Source: QHXN01 sp963785125 (lineage in GTDB: Bacteria > Acidobacteriota > Blastocatellia > Pyrinomonadales > Pyrinomonadaceae). Taken from it: a DNA stretch of 64,000 bases. The position numbers and the translations under genes are program-made. Position 1 is the stretch's first letter. Each line of letters begins with the position of its first letter. The notes below the pieces were generated by a model. The model worked only from the letters and a program-made list of their open reading frames with translations. It had not been told where the DNA came from and did not search any database. This document shows positions 8,233 through 18,250 of the stretch, in pieces. The stretch covers positions 580,849 through 644,848 of the forward strand of contig CAWATU010000008.1 of the NCBI GenBank assembly GCA_963785125.1, written 5' to 3'.

Positions 8233-9131
8233 AACGCGACGGCTATTTCGGTGGCGACGCGGGCGTTGTTCTCAAGGAGGGCGATGTTGGCGCGCAGCGT
8301 CGCGCCGCCGGAGCGCCAGCTCATGTGTGCGAGGAGGAAGGGCGTCAGCTCGCGACCCGTCACGCCGCGCTCGGCCGCGACCGAGAGAGCTTCGGACAGA
8401 GACTCTTCCATCACCTGCTCGTCCACCTCGAAGCCTTCGGGGACGGGCACGGTGACGACGAGCGCGGGTTCGAGCCCAAGCGCGTCGCGCGCGCGCGCCA
8501 CCCGCGCGACCTCTTCGGCGGTGTCGGCGCGCGCGTCCGCCGCGAGCCCGCTGCGACGCGTGTAGAAGGCCGGCACCTCGTCACAGCCGTAGCCCAGCAC
8601 GCAGACGCCGTGCGTCTCAAGCCACTCGCGCGTGGCCGGCAGGTCGAGCACAGACTTCGCGCCCGAGCAGACGACGGTCATCGGCGTGCGCGCAAGCTCC
8701 GGCAGGTCGGCCGAGATGTCCGGGAGCTGCCCGCGATGTACGCCGCCGATGCCGCCCGTGGCGAAGACCTTGACGCCGGCTCGGCTCGCGATCCAGAGCG
8801 TGCCGGCGACGGTCGTCGCGCCGTCCTCTGCGCGCGCGACCGCGAGGGGCAGGTCGCGCCGGCTCACCTTGCGCACACCCTCGCCCTCGGCGAGGCGTTC
8901 GAGTTGCGCCTCTTCAAGCCCCACGCACAGGCGCCCGCCCAGCACGGCCACGGTCGCGGGCACGGCCCCGCCCTCGCGCACGGTCTGCTCCAAACGCCGC
9001 GCCGTCTCAAGGTTCTGCGGACGCGGCAGCCCGTGCGAGATGACCGTCGATTCGAGCGCCACGACCGCGTGCCCCGCGCTGAGCGCCGCGCGCACCTCTT
9101 CGCTCACCTGAAAAAGTTTCTCGTCCATCAT
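8220..9131 (-). CDS. psuG: Pseudouridine-5'-phosphate glycosidase
   Basis: PsuG reversibly cleaves the C-C glycosidic bond of pseudouridine 5'-phosphate to uracil and ribose 5-phosphate. The 303-residue length is normal. Family hallmarks are ALESTVISHGLPRPQN near the N-terminus, the catalytic-lysine segment VSRRDLPLAVA, the FATGGIGGVHRG loop and the SGAKSVLDLPATREWLET stretch. The partner kinase PsuK is not next to it. The last few codons and the stop are encoded by the arm of a heptamer hairpin, so the element appears to have arrived at, and slightly rewritten, the 3' end of this gene. Confidence 0.92.
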   Translation of the reverse strand: MMDEKLFQVSEEVRAALSAGHAVVALESTVISHGLPRPQNLETARRLEQTVREGGAVPATVAVLGGRLCVGLEEAQLERLAEGEGVRKVSRRDLPLAVARAEDGATTVAGTLWIASRAGVKVFATGGIGGVHRGQLPDISADLPELARTPMTVVCSGAKSVLDLPATREWLETHGVCVLGYGCDEVPAFYTRRSGLAADARADTAEEVARVARARDALGLEPALVVTVPVPEGFEVDEQVMEESLSEALSVAAERGVTGRELTPFLLAHMSWRSGGATLRANIALLENNARVATEIAVALNDE

Positions 9132-9187
9132 TGGGTAGGGTTGCAGATTACATCATCTGTAACTTGAGTGCCTACCGGAGAGGGTTT

Positions 9188-9252
9188 TTCACCACAGAGA
9201 CACAGAGACACAGCTTGATGACTTATTCATCAAGCTGTGCCTCTGTGGTGAA
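9188..9252. repeat. Tandem-word hairpin element 4 (8-nt word CACAGAGA)
   Basis: Arms at about 9188-9220 and 9227-9252. The outer TTCACCACAGAG and inner CACAGCTTGATGA pair perfectly, but the left arm has one extra 8-nt unit. Related words occur at 55949 and 60815. It separates the psuG promoter side from the 3' end of the next minus-strand gene. Confidence 0.75.
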
Positions 9253-9273
9253 CTGCCTTTAATCTACGCCCGA

Positions 9274-12200
9274 CTAGCGTATGCGAGTGGTGAAGGAGAC
9301 GCTGCCGGAGTTGTTGGGCGAGGTCTGAGAGAGGCTGCCCGCGAACGTCCAGCGGATGTGCGTGACGTTGCGGTCGAAGCCGGCGGGAGCACCTCCGGCT
9401 CCGGACGTAGGCGTGTACGTCCACGTCGCGCCGTTGTCGCTGGAGTAGGCGACCGTGGCGGTCAGCCCGGTCGTGCCGAGGCTGTTTGAAACGGAGCCGA
9501 CCTTGAAGTCGGTGTAGTCGTTAATCTTCAGGGTGGTGGCCGGGTTGGGGTCGGTCAGGACGAAGGCGGACGCGGGCGCGCCGCCGACGTTCGCGAAGGC
9601 GACGGTGTAGGTGATCTGCGTGCCGGGCGTCTGCGTGCCCGAGGGTGTGACCGACTTCGTCAAAGTGATGTTGGGCGGGGCCGCGGCGCCCAACGAAGCG
9701 GTCGCGCGGTCGTCCTCGGCGGGGCTGTTGTTGTTGGGCGTCGAGTCGGGGTCGGGCTGGTCTGAGGCGGTGACCTCGGCCGTGTTGGTAATCGACCCCG
9801 TGCCGGAGACGAGCGCGACGATCTGGAGCGTGGCGTTCGCGCCGCTCGTGAGACTCGCCACGGCCCACGCTCCCGTCCCCGAAGTGTAAGTCCCCGCGCT
9901 CGGCGTCGCCGAGACGAAGGTCAGGCCCGCGGGCAGCAGGTCTGTGACGACGATGTTCGTCGCGTTGCTCGGCCCCGTGTTGGTGAGCGTCAGGGTGAAG
10001 GTGACGTTCTGGCCCTGTATCGGGTTCGGGTTGTTGACGGTCTTCGCAAGGCTAAGGTCGGAGCTGGAGACGACCGTCGTCGGGTCGCTCGCGGAGTCGT
10101 TCGAGGTGTTCGTCTGCCCGCCACCCGAGACCGCGGCCGTGTTCGTCACGCTCGCCCCGGCGGTCTGTAGGACGTTGACGTTGACCGTAATCGCCGGGTA
10201 GCTCGCGCTCGCGGCGAGCGCCGTCGCGCGCGTGCAGGTGACAATCTGCCCCGCGGCTCCGCACGTCCAGCCGGTGCCTGTCGCCGAGACGTAAGAGAGG
10301 CCCGCGGGCAAAGTGTCGCTGACCGTCACCGTGCCGCTCGTCGCGGCGCCGCCCGCGTTGCTGACCGTGACGGTGTAGCTGCCCGCCGCCCCGCGCGTGA
10401 AGTTGCCCGAGTGCGTTTTGGCAATCGTCAGGTCAGCGACGCCGTTGATGTTGGTCGGGTCGCTCGCAGAGTTGTTGCCCGTGTTGCTGTCGTTGCCGCC
10501 GGAGACCGTGGCCGTGTTGGTCAGACTCAGAGCGGAGTTCGGGGCGACGGTGACGGGGACGCTGATGACGGGGTAGCTCGCGCCTCCGCCGAGTGCGTCG
10601 GAGCGCGTGCAGGTGACGGTCTGACCGGCGGTGTTGCAAGTCCAGCCCGTGCCCGTCGCGGCGCCGGGCGTGAGCCCCGCGGGCAGAGTGTCGGTGACCG
10701 TGACGGTGCCGCTCGAAGCGGTGCCGCCCGAGTTCGTGACCGTGATCGAGTAGGTGCCGCTCTGCCCCTGCGTGAAGTTGCCGCTGTGAGTCTTGGCGAT
10801 GGTGAGGTCGGTCGGGACGGTGACGCCGCTCGTCACGCTGCTGCTGTTGTCCGTCGCGTCGGGGTCGAGGGTCGTGCTGCTGGCGACGGTCGCCGTGTTG
10901 GTGACGCTCGGCGCGGCGGCCGCGCCGACCGCGACGGTGAGCGTGATGGCGGGCAGCGTCGTCCCGCTCGTCACCGGCCCCGCGCGCGTGCAGGTCACGG
11001 TCCCGCTCGCGTGCGAGCACGTCCAGCCGGTGCCCGTCGCCGAGACGTAGGTGAGTCCCGCGGGCAGAGTGTCGCTGACCGTGATGGTACCGGCGGCCGA
11101 CTGCGGCCCGTTGTTGCGCGCCGTGAGCGTGTAGCTGGCGTTCGAGCCGACGACGAAGGTGCTCGCGGTCGTCTTCGTGATCGAGAGGTCGGCGGCGGCG
11201 ACGACCGTGTCGGTGTCCGTCGCCGTGTTGTTCGCGGGCGTCGCGTCCGTCAACCACGCGGGCGGCGCGACCGTGACCGTGTTGGCGATGCTGCCCGAAG
11301 AGGCGGTGACCGTCGCGTTGATGGTGTAGGTGGCCGTGTCGCCCGCTTCGAGCGTGGCGCTCGTCGCGAGGTTGCCGCTCCCCGAAGCGGCCGCGCAGGA
11401 CGAGCCCGCGGAGGCTACGCACGTCCACGTCACGCCCGTGAGGCCCGCAGGGATCGTGTCGGTGACGGAGGCCGTGACGCTGTAGGTGCCGTTGTTGGTG
11501 ACGACGATGGTGTAGGTGTTGCTCGCGCCCTGATAGGTCGTCGCGACGCCGTCGGTCTTGGTGACAGAGAGCGAGGGCGCGGGGATGACGCCCGTCGAGA
11601 GGTCGCCCGTCGAGGTCGTGCCGCCGCCGAGCGTGTCGAGGAGCGTGGCCGAAAGCGAGGGCAGCGTGACCGCGTACATGTTCGACGGGCTCTGCGTCTG
11701 GATGAGAATGCGCGTGCCGTCCACGCCGAGGCCGAGTGTGCCGGGGGTCGCGCCGCCGGGGAAGGTCACGGTGCCGACGAGCGTGGCCGCGCCGCCCGCG
11801 GTGCTCGCCGTGTAGAGCTGCCGGTTCTGGTTGATGATGTAGAGCGTGCCGGTGGTCGAGAAGGCCATGTCGCCGCCGTTGCCGGTGCCCGTGATGTTGC
11901 CGCCGGGCGTGGCGCGCCCCGTCGTCTGGTTGATGGTGTAGAGCCTGTCGTTGTCGGCGGCGTTGCCGCCCGGCATGTAGTAGAGCGTGCCCGCCGGGGA
12001 GAAGGCCATGCGGAAGCCGCTGCCGACATCGCCGCCCGAGGTCGAGGGGCCGATGTCGCCGAGCAGGACGGGCGCGACCGAGGGCGTCGCAGGATTGAAG
12101 CGGTAGACCGCGCCGTTCTCGCCCGCCGGGTCGTTAATGACGTAGAAGAGCATCCCGTCGGAGGGGCGCTGCGCGAGCGTCGCGGCGTTGCCGCCGGGGT

Positions 12201-12438
12201 AGCCCGTGTAGACGGCCGTCTCGACGCCCGTCGTCTGGTTGATGTGCCAGATGTTGTTGCTGCCCGCGCTCGCGTTGCCGCGGATGTGATAGATGGAGGT
12301 CTGCGCCGCGGCCGCGGGCGCCAGCACGAAGAGTGCGAGCAGGGCGAAGATGAGGCGCGCGCGCAAGGAACTCCCGGCCGCGCCGCGTAAACGCCGCGCC
12401 GCGCACAGGAGCCTCATGTTCGCAGGCCGTTGGTTCAT
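9274..12438 (-). CDS. Exported DUF11-repeat surface protein with N-terminal propeller-like domain
   Basis: A 1054-residue protein with a signal peptide (hydrophobic core near residues 27-45, ending AAAAQ). Residues ~46-300 contain repeated blades such as LYTINQTTGRA and LYIINQNRQLYT, typical of a beta-propeller that reads 'value lists'. About six DUF11 modules of ~115 residues follow, each with a (D/N)L(S/T)(I/L)(A/T)KT opening, an SYTVTVSN-type strand and DTLPAGLTYVSATGTGWTC. The third and fourth modules are close to identical over long stretches, which suggests recent duplication. No C-terminal anchor is visible. It is last of four consecutive DUF11-type genes, 25 bases after the 1892-residue protein, and is probably co-transcribed with it. 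The likely role is an adhesive or structural cell-surface protein. Confidence 0.8.
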   Translation of the reverse strand: MNQRPANMRLLCAARRLRGAAGSSLRARLIFALLALFVLAPAAAAQTSIYHIRGNASAGSNNIWHINQTTGVETAVYTGYPGGNAATLAQRPSDGMLFYVINDPAGENGAVYRFNPATPSVAPVLLGDIGPSTSGGDVGSGFRMAFSPAGTLYYMPGGNAADNDRLYTINQTTGRATPGGNITGTGNGGDMAFSTTGTLYIINQNRQLYTASTAGGAATLVGTVTFPGGATPGTLGLGVDGTRILIQTQSPSNMYAVTLPSLSATLLDTLGGGTTSTGDLSTGVIPAPSLSVTKTDGVATTYQGASNTYTIVVTNNGTYSVTASVTDTIPAGLTGVTWTCVASAGSSCAAASGSGNLATSATLEAGDTATYTINATVTASSGSIANTVTVAPPAWLTDATPANNTATDTDTVVAAADLSITKTTASTFVVGSNASYTLTARNNGPQSAAGTITVSDTLPAGLTYVSATGTGWTCSHASGTVTCTRAGPVTSGTTLPAITLTVAVGAAAAPSVTNTATVASSTTLDPDATDNSSSVTSGVTVPTDLTIAKTHSGNFTQGQSGTYSITVTNSGGTASSGTVTVTDTLPAGLTPGAATGTGWTCNTAGQTVTCTRSDALGGGASYPVISVPVTVAPNSALSLTNTATVSGGNDSNTGNNSASDPTNINGVADLTIAKTHSGNFTRGAAGSYTVTVSNAGGAATSGTVTVSDTLPAGLSYVSATGTGWTCGAAGQIVTCTRATALAASASYPAITVNVNVLQTAGASVTNTAAVSGGGQTNTSNDSASDPTTVVSSSDLSLAKTVNNPNPIQGQNVTFTLTLTNTGPSNATNIVVTDLLPAGLTFVSATPSAGTYTSGTGAWAVASLTSGANATLQIVALVSGTGSITNTAEVTASDQPDPDSTPNNNSPAEDDRATASLGAAAPPNITLTKSVTPSGTQTPGTQITYTVAFANVGGAPASAFVLTDPNPATTLKINDYTDFKVGSVSNSLGTTGLTATVAYSSDNGATWTYTPTSGAGGAPAGFDRNVTHIRWTFAGSLSQTSPNNSGSVSFTTRIR

Positions 12439-12463
12439 AAGGGCGGGGGCGCGTCGCTCGCGC

Positions 12464-15400
12464 CTACTCCTCTTCCTCTTCGTCGTGGCTCTTCTCGCCG
12501 CCGAGCCCCGACTTGCTCGTGCCGAAGAGGTCGAAGAGGTTCGAGAGCTTCGAGGAGATGGAGAAGTAGAAGCCGCGGCGCGCAGGGCTCAGGCCGAGGC
12601 CGCCCGGCTCCGACGCGCCCGTCCAGTTGTAGCCGCCGCCGAGCCGCAGGTCGGGCATCACCCAGAAGCCCAGCTCGGAGCCGAACGAGGCGCGCGCCGT
12701 CCCAGACGCGGGCTGCGCCAGCCAGCGCGCCTCGCCGGCCACGTCCAGGTAGCGACCCAGACGGTAGACGGCGCGACCCTGCGTCATGTATGTGAGCGTC
12801 GAGACGCGCCCGAACCCGACCGACTCCGTGTCGCCGAACTTCAGAGCGAAGCGGCCGTAGAGTTCGACGTTGCGCGACGCCTGATAGAAGCCGTCGGTCG
12901 AGAGCGTATCCGAACGGTCGCGCGTCTCGCCCTGTCCGGCGCCGTTCTCCTGCGCGAGGTCGCGGCGCGTGTAGCTGAAGAGCAGTCCCATCGAGTCGCG
13001 GTGCAACGGCCGCCACGCGAGCGCGCCCGTCGCCGCCATCGCCGAGCCCTTGCGCCCCTGAAAGTCCGTGCGCGAGAGCTGGAAGCGCCCGAGCGAAGTC
13101 ACGTTGTCGCCGAGGCGGCCCGCCGCGCCGAACGTGAGCACGCTGCCGACGCCGCCGCGGTCGCGCATCTCGTAACGGCCCGTCGTGCGGAAGTCTTCGC
13201 GCGGCGCCCACGCGAAGCCGAGGTGGCCGGCGTTGAAGCTCTCGCCCGCACCCGCGATGTGGAAGCCGCGCTCGTAGCCGAGGTCGAGCGCGAACTGCTT
13301 GCTGACGGGCAGGCGGTTCGTCAGGCCGATGACGGCGAAGCTGTCCGTGCCGTTGATGCCGTTCTCAAGCTGATAGCGCGTGTTGAGGCTCCCCACCCGG
13401 CCGAGCTTCGTCTCGACGCCGATGGCCGTCTCGTTGCGCGCGGCCGTCGAAGCGAAGCCCGTTCCCGCCACGTCGCCGATGGGCGTGATGGGCGCCGAAG
13501 ACATGCGCTGCGTCATGAAGAGCTTCGTGTATTGGTTCCACTGATACGTCGCGGCGAGCGTCGTCTGGTTCGGGTAGGTCGGGTCGGCCTCGCCCAAATT
13601 CTGCTCGCGCTTGGCGGAGAGCTGGAGCTTGTCGGTCGCCCTGTACTCGGCGCCGACCGAGACGAGATTAGAGTCGGTTTCGCGCCCCGTCAAATCGTCC
13701 TTGAGATGACGGAAGTCGTAAGAGAATTGCGCGCGCAGGCGCTCGCCGAACTGCTGCGTCCAGACGAGCGAGGCGGTCTGGCGGCTGTTGTCTACGTTCT
13801 CGGTCTTGTTACGCTCGTCCGTGAAGGCGAGCTGCGCGCGCGCCGACTTCGTGACGCGCATGTCCACCGAGAGGTCTGCGCGCTGCGAACCCGGCGTGAC
13901 GGTCTGGCCGAAGGGATTGAGGAAGCCCTCGTCGGCGCGCGCGAACGAAGCGCGCACGGTCGTCTCGCGCCACGCGAGCGGCTGCTCCAACTCGACGCGG
14001 TAAGCGTTGCCGTCGTGGCGGTCGTCTGCCGTGTTGCCGAAGAAGACGTTGCCGCCCCCAACCGCGCGGCCGCGCGAGGTGGCCCACTCGGCGCGCACGC
14101 GCCCGTTGTGCGGAAGAGTCTTCTCAACGTCGAGGCCACCGAGGACGAACGAGCCGAAGTCGCCCTGCCTCTGGTCAACTAATGAGAGACCGAGCTTCAG
14201 ACCGAGCCCTTCAAAGTTCTTGTAAGCGCGCCCGGTGTAGACGGCCTGCGACATCCCTCCGGCCGCGTACTCGTAGGTGGCGACGACCTGCACGAGGTTG
14301 AAAGAGAAGTCGAAGGTCGAGATGGGCCGCAGGAAGAAGACCTCGCCCGTCGCCGCGTCGAGGTTGTAATCGACCGAGCGGATGAGCGCCTCGCGCGAGA
14401 GAATCGTCTCGGGGTTGCGGCGGTCGCGCACCTCGATGACGAGCGACTCGGAGCCGGGCAGAATCTCCGCGTGCGACAGCCGCGCGAAGCCGAGCGCGCC
14501 GCCGGGGAACACGTCGCGCGCGAACGCCGTGTCGGGGCGCGCGCCCGTCAGAGAGATGTAGTCGCCCTTCGCGTTCTCAAGGTGAACCTTGACGCCCGTC
14601 AGCCGACGCGTGTAGGAGGCGAGCCCCGAGTTGCGATTCTCAGACTCGAAGTCGCCGAAGAGGAAGTAGGAGCGGCCGCGGTCGAGCCGCAGGTAGAGCT
14701 TCGAGTTGGTCTGCGCGTCCTCGAAGCGCGTCGAGGAGTCGCCGAAGAGCGGGTAGGCGCGGTCGAGCGGGTCGAACTGGAAGAGGCGGTCTCTTCCGCC
14801 CGTGCGGTTGATGGGCCGGTTGCTGTCGTAAGCGAGCGTCAGGAGGTTCTTCGCACTGAGGAACTGCCCGCGGTAGAAGAAGGCGAGGCGGCTGCGCACA
14901 GACGCCTCCGACTCGGCGCCGGAGAGTTCGGGCGCCGCCGCGCCGAAGGTCATCTCGCCGAGGCCGACGAGGATGGAAGAGCGAACTTCGGGCGTGATGC
15001 GTATTTCGCGTTCGGCCTTGACGGCGCCGGTCGTCGCGCGTATCTCGGCCGAGCCGGGCGCGTTGTCCGCGAGGAACACGGCGCGACCCTCGCCGCCGAC
15101 GAGCGGGACGATCTGCTCGCTCGACGACGCGTCACCGCTTCCTTCCGGCACGTCAACCTCCGGCTGGTTCAGAGAGCCGACGCGGGTGCGAACGTCGTTC
15201 TGCTTGAGCGCGGCCTCGGCCGCCTTCTCCACCGTCTTATGGTTGCGGCTTCCGTCAGCGTTAACTTCATCGACGCGCAGCAGGCGCCCCGCGGAGACGG
15301 CGATGGCGACCGAGCCGTCGGCCGCGGGGTGGCCCCACTGGTCGAAGGCGCGCACGCGCACCGTGGTCGAGTCGCGGCCGCCGGCTGAAAGCTCTGCCTT

Positions 15401-18142
15401 CTCGGGCACGATCTCAAGGCGCTTCGCGGGGCCGCGGCCGTAAGCCGTCAACTCGACCGTCTTGCCCGCCTGCCCCTCGGGGCCGACGGCCGTGACGCGG
15501 ATGCGGTTCGGGCCGGGCTGCACGCCGAGGCCGACGAAGATGAAAGTGGCGAGGTCGTTCCTGCGGTCGATGCGGCTCTCGCCGATCTTCGAATCAGGGA
15601 CGCGCTGCCCGCCGACCTCGACCATAACCTTCCAAGCGGCGTTGGTGCGCGCCTCTATCTCAAGCGCGGCGCCGGCCACGGCCTCGTCCGGCTTCGGCGA
15701 GAGCACGCGCACTTCACCGGGCGCGACCGGCTCCAGAGTCTCCTCGGTCGTCATCTCGTACGTGCCCGACGCGCGCGGCGCAGCCGGCTTCGCTTCCGCC
15801 GAGCTGAAGAGTGAGCCGACGAGCGGCGACTTCGAGTTGGAGGCGCTCGGAGCCAGACTATTTTTTAACGCAGGGTTCGCGGAGGACTCGGAGGACGTGG
15901 AGGGCGCGGAGTCGGAGTCGGGCGCGCGCAGTCCGTAGTTCTGTCGCAGCAGCGCACCGCCGCCGAGCGGTGTGCGCAGGAGACGCGTCCAGCTCCGCTC
16001 GTCGCGGCGGCCGGTCTCGACCAGTGTGTAGCCGGGCGGCAGCGTGACGGGGTCGAGCGAGAGCACCTGCGCGCCCTCGTTGACGACGGGGAAGTTGTAG
16101 AGCCCCTCGGAGTCGGTGATGACCGACTGGCCGTTGTTCAGGTAGAGGCGCACGCCGGGCACGCCGCGCTCGTCCTTGTCGAACTGGCCGTTTAAGTTCG
16201 CGTCGGCGTAGATGCGGCCGAGCAGCACCTGCTGCGAGGAGAAGAGACCGCGGCGGACGCGCACACTCGCGCGGGCCCGGGGGGTGGACACACGCTCTCC
16301 GTTCGAGAGCGTCCCCGCCGCGGAAGCCGTGTTGAACTGTTCGCCCTCGCGCGCGTTGGCGCCGACGCGCAGGCGGTAGACGAGCGCGACGCGCCCGCCG
16401 GCATCTATCCGACCCACGCGGAAGACGAGGGTGTTCTCGGCAGCCGTCTCGGGCTCGATGCTGCGCGCGGGCGCGGGCGGGTTCTCTAAGAGCGCCGTGC
16501 CTTCGGCGTAGTGGAACGACTGCGGAAGCTGGTCGCGCACCTCGACGTTGTCGAGCGCCACGGGCGTCGCGTTGCGCAGCTCCACGCGGTAGGTGACGGT
16601 GTCGCCGACCTCGACCGAAGGCCGGTCGGCGCTCTTCGTAATCTCCAGCGAGGAGTTCTCGAACATCGGCACGTTGAGCGCGTAGGCCGCGAGACGCGGG
16701 ATGTCAACCTGTTCCTCGGTCAGCTCAAAGCTGCCGGCCTGCGCGACGGGCAGACCGTCGAGCGCGCGCACGGCGAGCGTGAAGAGGCCCGAGCCGTCGG
16801 GCACAATCGTCGTCTCGATGAGGCGCGAGCGGTAACCGGGCGCCGTCACGTTGAGGAAGTAACGCGCGGGGCTGCCCGGGGCGCCGAGCTGCGCGTTCGC
16901 AAGCAGGAAGCTCCAGCGACCGCCACCGTCGGCCCCGAACGGGTTTGCGTTCTCGTTGTTCGGGTCGATACCGGCGCCCGAGCCCGCGTTGAGCGAAACC
17001 AGGGTCCCGCTCGTCGTATCGGCGACGAGCGAGACCCGCGCGCCGGGGACGGGAGTACCCGCGGTGCGACCTTGATAGACAACGCCGAACGGGCTGGCGA
17101 CGACCGTGGCCGAAGTGCTCGCGACGGAGGGCGCGTTGTCGGCCCCGACGGACGCCGTGTTGACGACGCCCGAGCCGTGCGCCAATCCCGGCGCGACGCG
17201 GGCCTGGAACGAAACTTCCAGCACATCGCCGATGGCGAACTGCGCGACGCGCACCTCGATGCGGCGGCCGACGATTGCGCCCTCGTCGCCGTCCTCGGCA
17301 TCCGTCAGCGCGCGGGCGCCGAGGCGGAGCGTGCCGTTGACGTAGTCGAGCCCGGCGGGCAGCTCGTCGCGCAGCACGACGTTGCGCGCGAGCGTGTCTC
17401 CGCTGTTGCGGAAGGTGATGGTGTAGTTGAGCACCTGCCCCGGCGAGGTCGTGACGTTCTTCTTACCCTCGACGAGCTTGACGGGCGGGAGGCTCGGGTC
17501 GGCCGGGTCGGTCAGGCTCGCGCCTTTGCCGTAGGCGTTGACGATGGTGCCCGCGTCCTGCGCGCCCGCGTTCAGGGCGTCGGCGACGGAGGAGCGTGCG
17601 ACGATGCGGATGGTGAACTGCTCGCCCAGACGACCCGCTCCGACATCCACGACGGCAAGCACCCCGACACACTGACCGCGCGAGAGCCTGGGGCTCATCG
17701 TCGAGTCGAGCGTAACGGGGCGGTCTGCGGGGTCGAGCGTGCCCGAGCCGTCCACGTCGAAGTGGAGCGAGACGAGCGCGGCCGGGGCCGAGACTTCGGC
17801 AGAATTTATCGTGTAGAGGTCGGGCGTGTTGCCCGTGTTGCAGACGCGGAAGAGGCGCGTGACGCGCTCGTTCGGCCCGACGCTGGCCGAGGGTTCGGTC
17901 TCGTCGGGGGTGACGGTGACGGCCGCGACGGTCGAGACCGTGACGGAGACGGTCGGCGAGACGGTCAGGAACTCCTCTCCGGTCTCGTCGGCGTAGGTCG
18001 CCTCGGCGCGGTTGGAAATAACGACGCCCGCCTCCACACCCCCCTCGCGCGCGGCCGCACCCGGCGCGCCGGCCGCGAGAGCGGCTACGACGAGCAGGAG
18101 CGCGAGAGCGCGGAGGAGGATGTGGGGGCGGGCGTTAATCAT
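12464..18142 (-). CDS. Giant DUF11/SdrD-B surface protein with C-terminal outer-membrane barrel
   Basis: A 1892-residue exported protein. After a signal peptide (~1-32), residues ~35-280 hold a DUF11-like pair and ~370-470 a carboxypeptidase-regulatory-like module. A second DUF11 module lies near 500-610 (SADRPSVEVGDTVTYRVELR). An SdrD B-like repeat follows near 645-730, with LLGRIYADANLNGQFDKDE and its Ca-binding Asp cluster. Residues ~840-1040 hold Ig/invasin-like modules. From ~1090 on, strands alternate with turn residues (LDRAYPLFGDSS, LYLRLDRGRSYFLFGDFE) and end in an acidic EEEEE tail, which reads like a large outer-membrane beta-barrel. An autotransporter-like arrangement with the passenger N-terminal is inferred. 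It sits in a minus-strand run with three other DUF11-type proteins downstream of a two-component system. Confidence 0.78.
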   Translation of the reverse strand: MINARPHILLRALALLLVVAALAAGAPGAAAREGGVEAGVVISNRAEATYADETGEEFLTVSPTVSVTVSTVAAVTVTPDETEPSASVGPNERVTRLFRVCNTGNTPDLYTINSAEVSAPAALVSLHFDVDGSGTLDPADRPVTLDSTMSPRLSRGQCVGVLAVVDVGAGRLGEQFTIRIVARSSVADALNAGAQDAGTIVNAYGKGASLTDPADPSLPPVKLVEGKKNVTTSPGQVLNYTITFRNSGDTLARNVVLRDELPAGLDYVNGTLRLGARALTDAEDGDEGAIVGRRIEVRVAQFAIGDVLEVSFQARVAPGLAHGSGVVNTASVGADNAPSVASTSATVVASPFGVVYQGRTAGTPVPGARVSLVADTTSGTLVSLNAGSGAGIDPNNENANPFGADGGGRWSFLLANAQLGAPGSPARYFLNVTAPGYRSRLIETTIVPDGSGLFTLAVRALDGLPVAQAGSFELTEEQVDIPRLAAYALNVPMFENSSLEITKSADRPSVEVGDTVTYRVELRNATPVALDNVEVRDQLPQSFHYAEGTALLENPPAPARSIEPETAAENTLVFRVGRIDAGGRVALVYRLRVGANAREGEQFNTASAAGTLSNGERVSTPRARASVRVRRGLFSSQQVLLGRIYADANLNGQFDKDERGVPGVRLYLNNGQSVITDSEGLYNFPVVNEGAQVLSLDPVTLPPGYTLVETGRRDERSWTRLLRTPLGGGALLRQNYGLRAPDSDSAPSTSSESSANPALKNSLAPSASNSKSPLVGSLFSSAEAKPAAPRASGTYEMTTEETLEPVAPGEVRVLSPKPDEAVAGAALEIEARTNAAWKVMVEVGGQRVPDSKIGESRIDRRNDLATFIFVGLGVQPGPNRIRVTAVGPEGQAGKTVELTAYGRGPAKRLEIVPEKAELSAGGRDSTTVRVRAFDQWGHPAADGSVAIAVSAGRLLRVDEVNADGSRNHKTVEKAAEAALKQNDVRTRVGSLNQPEVDVPEGSGDASSSEQIVPLVGGEGRAVFLADNAPGSAEIRATTGAVKAEREIRITPEVRSSILVGLGEMTFGAAAPELSGAESEASVRSRLAFFYRGQFLSAKNLLTLAYDSNRPINRTGGRDRLFQFDPLDRAYPLFGDSSTRFEDAQTNSKLYLRLDRGRSYFLFGDFESENRNSGLASYTRRLTGVKVHLENAKGDYISLTGARPDTAFARDVFPGGALGFARLSHAEILPGSESLVIEVRDRRNPETILSREALIRSVDYNLDAATGEVFFLRPISTFDFSFNLVQVVATYEYAAGGMSQAVYTGRAYKNFEGLGLKLGLSLVDQRQGDFGSFVLGGLDVEKTLPHNGRVRAEWATSRGRAVGGGNVFFGNTADDRHDGNAYRVELEQPLAWRETTVRASFARADEGFLNPFGQTVTPGSQRADLSVDMRVTKSARAQLAFTDERNKTENVDNSRQTASLVWTQQFGERLRAQFSYDFRHLKDDLTGRETDSNLVSVGAEYRATDKLQLSAKREQNLGEADPTYPNQTTLAATYQWNQYTKLFMTQRMSSAPITPIGDVAGTGFASTAARNETAIGVETKLGRVGSLNTRYQLENGINGTDSFAVIGLTNRLPVSKQFALDLGYERGFHIAGAGESFNAGHLGFAWAPREDFRTTGRYEMRDRGGVGSVLTFGAAGRLGDNVTSLGRFQLSRTDFQGRKGSAMAATGALAWRPLHRDSMGLLFSYTRRDLAQENGAGQGETRDRSDTLSTDGFYQASRNVELYGRFALKFGDTESVGFGRVSTLTYMTQGRAVYRLGRYLDVAGEARWLAQPASGTARASFGSELGFWVMPDLRLGGGYNWTGASEPGGLGLSPARRGFYFSISSKLSNLFDLFGTSKSGLGGEKSHDEEEEE

Positions 18143-18167
18143 CGGAGAAGACCTTAACGCTGTAGCT

Positions 18168-18249
18168 GGAGGTTAGAGGTCAGAGGCTAGCGTCAGGGGT
18201 TAGAGTCGGGCTTGTTAACCTCTCTCCTCTAACCTCTGACCTCTATCCC
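18168..18249. repeat. Heptamer hairpin element 5 (word GAGGTTA/GAGGTCA)
   Basis: The left arm is about 18168-18205 (ggttaga, ggtcaga, ggctagc ...) and the right arm about 18222-18249; they are imperfectly complementary with shifted repeat number. The right arm ends one base before the stop of the minus-strand gene 18251-20365. Confidence 0.7.
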
Positions 18250-18250
18250 T

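Noticed and set aside
10411..12390. Long plus-strand frame of 659 codons
   Set aside because: Arg/Asp/Gly/Val-rich shadow of the DUF11 gene on the other strand; GC-rich codon bias opens such frames.
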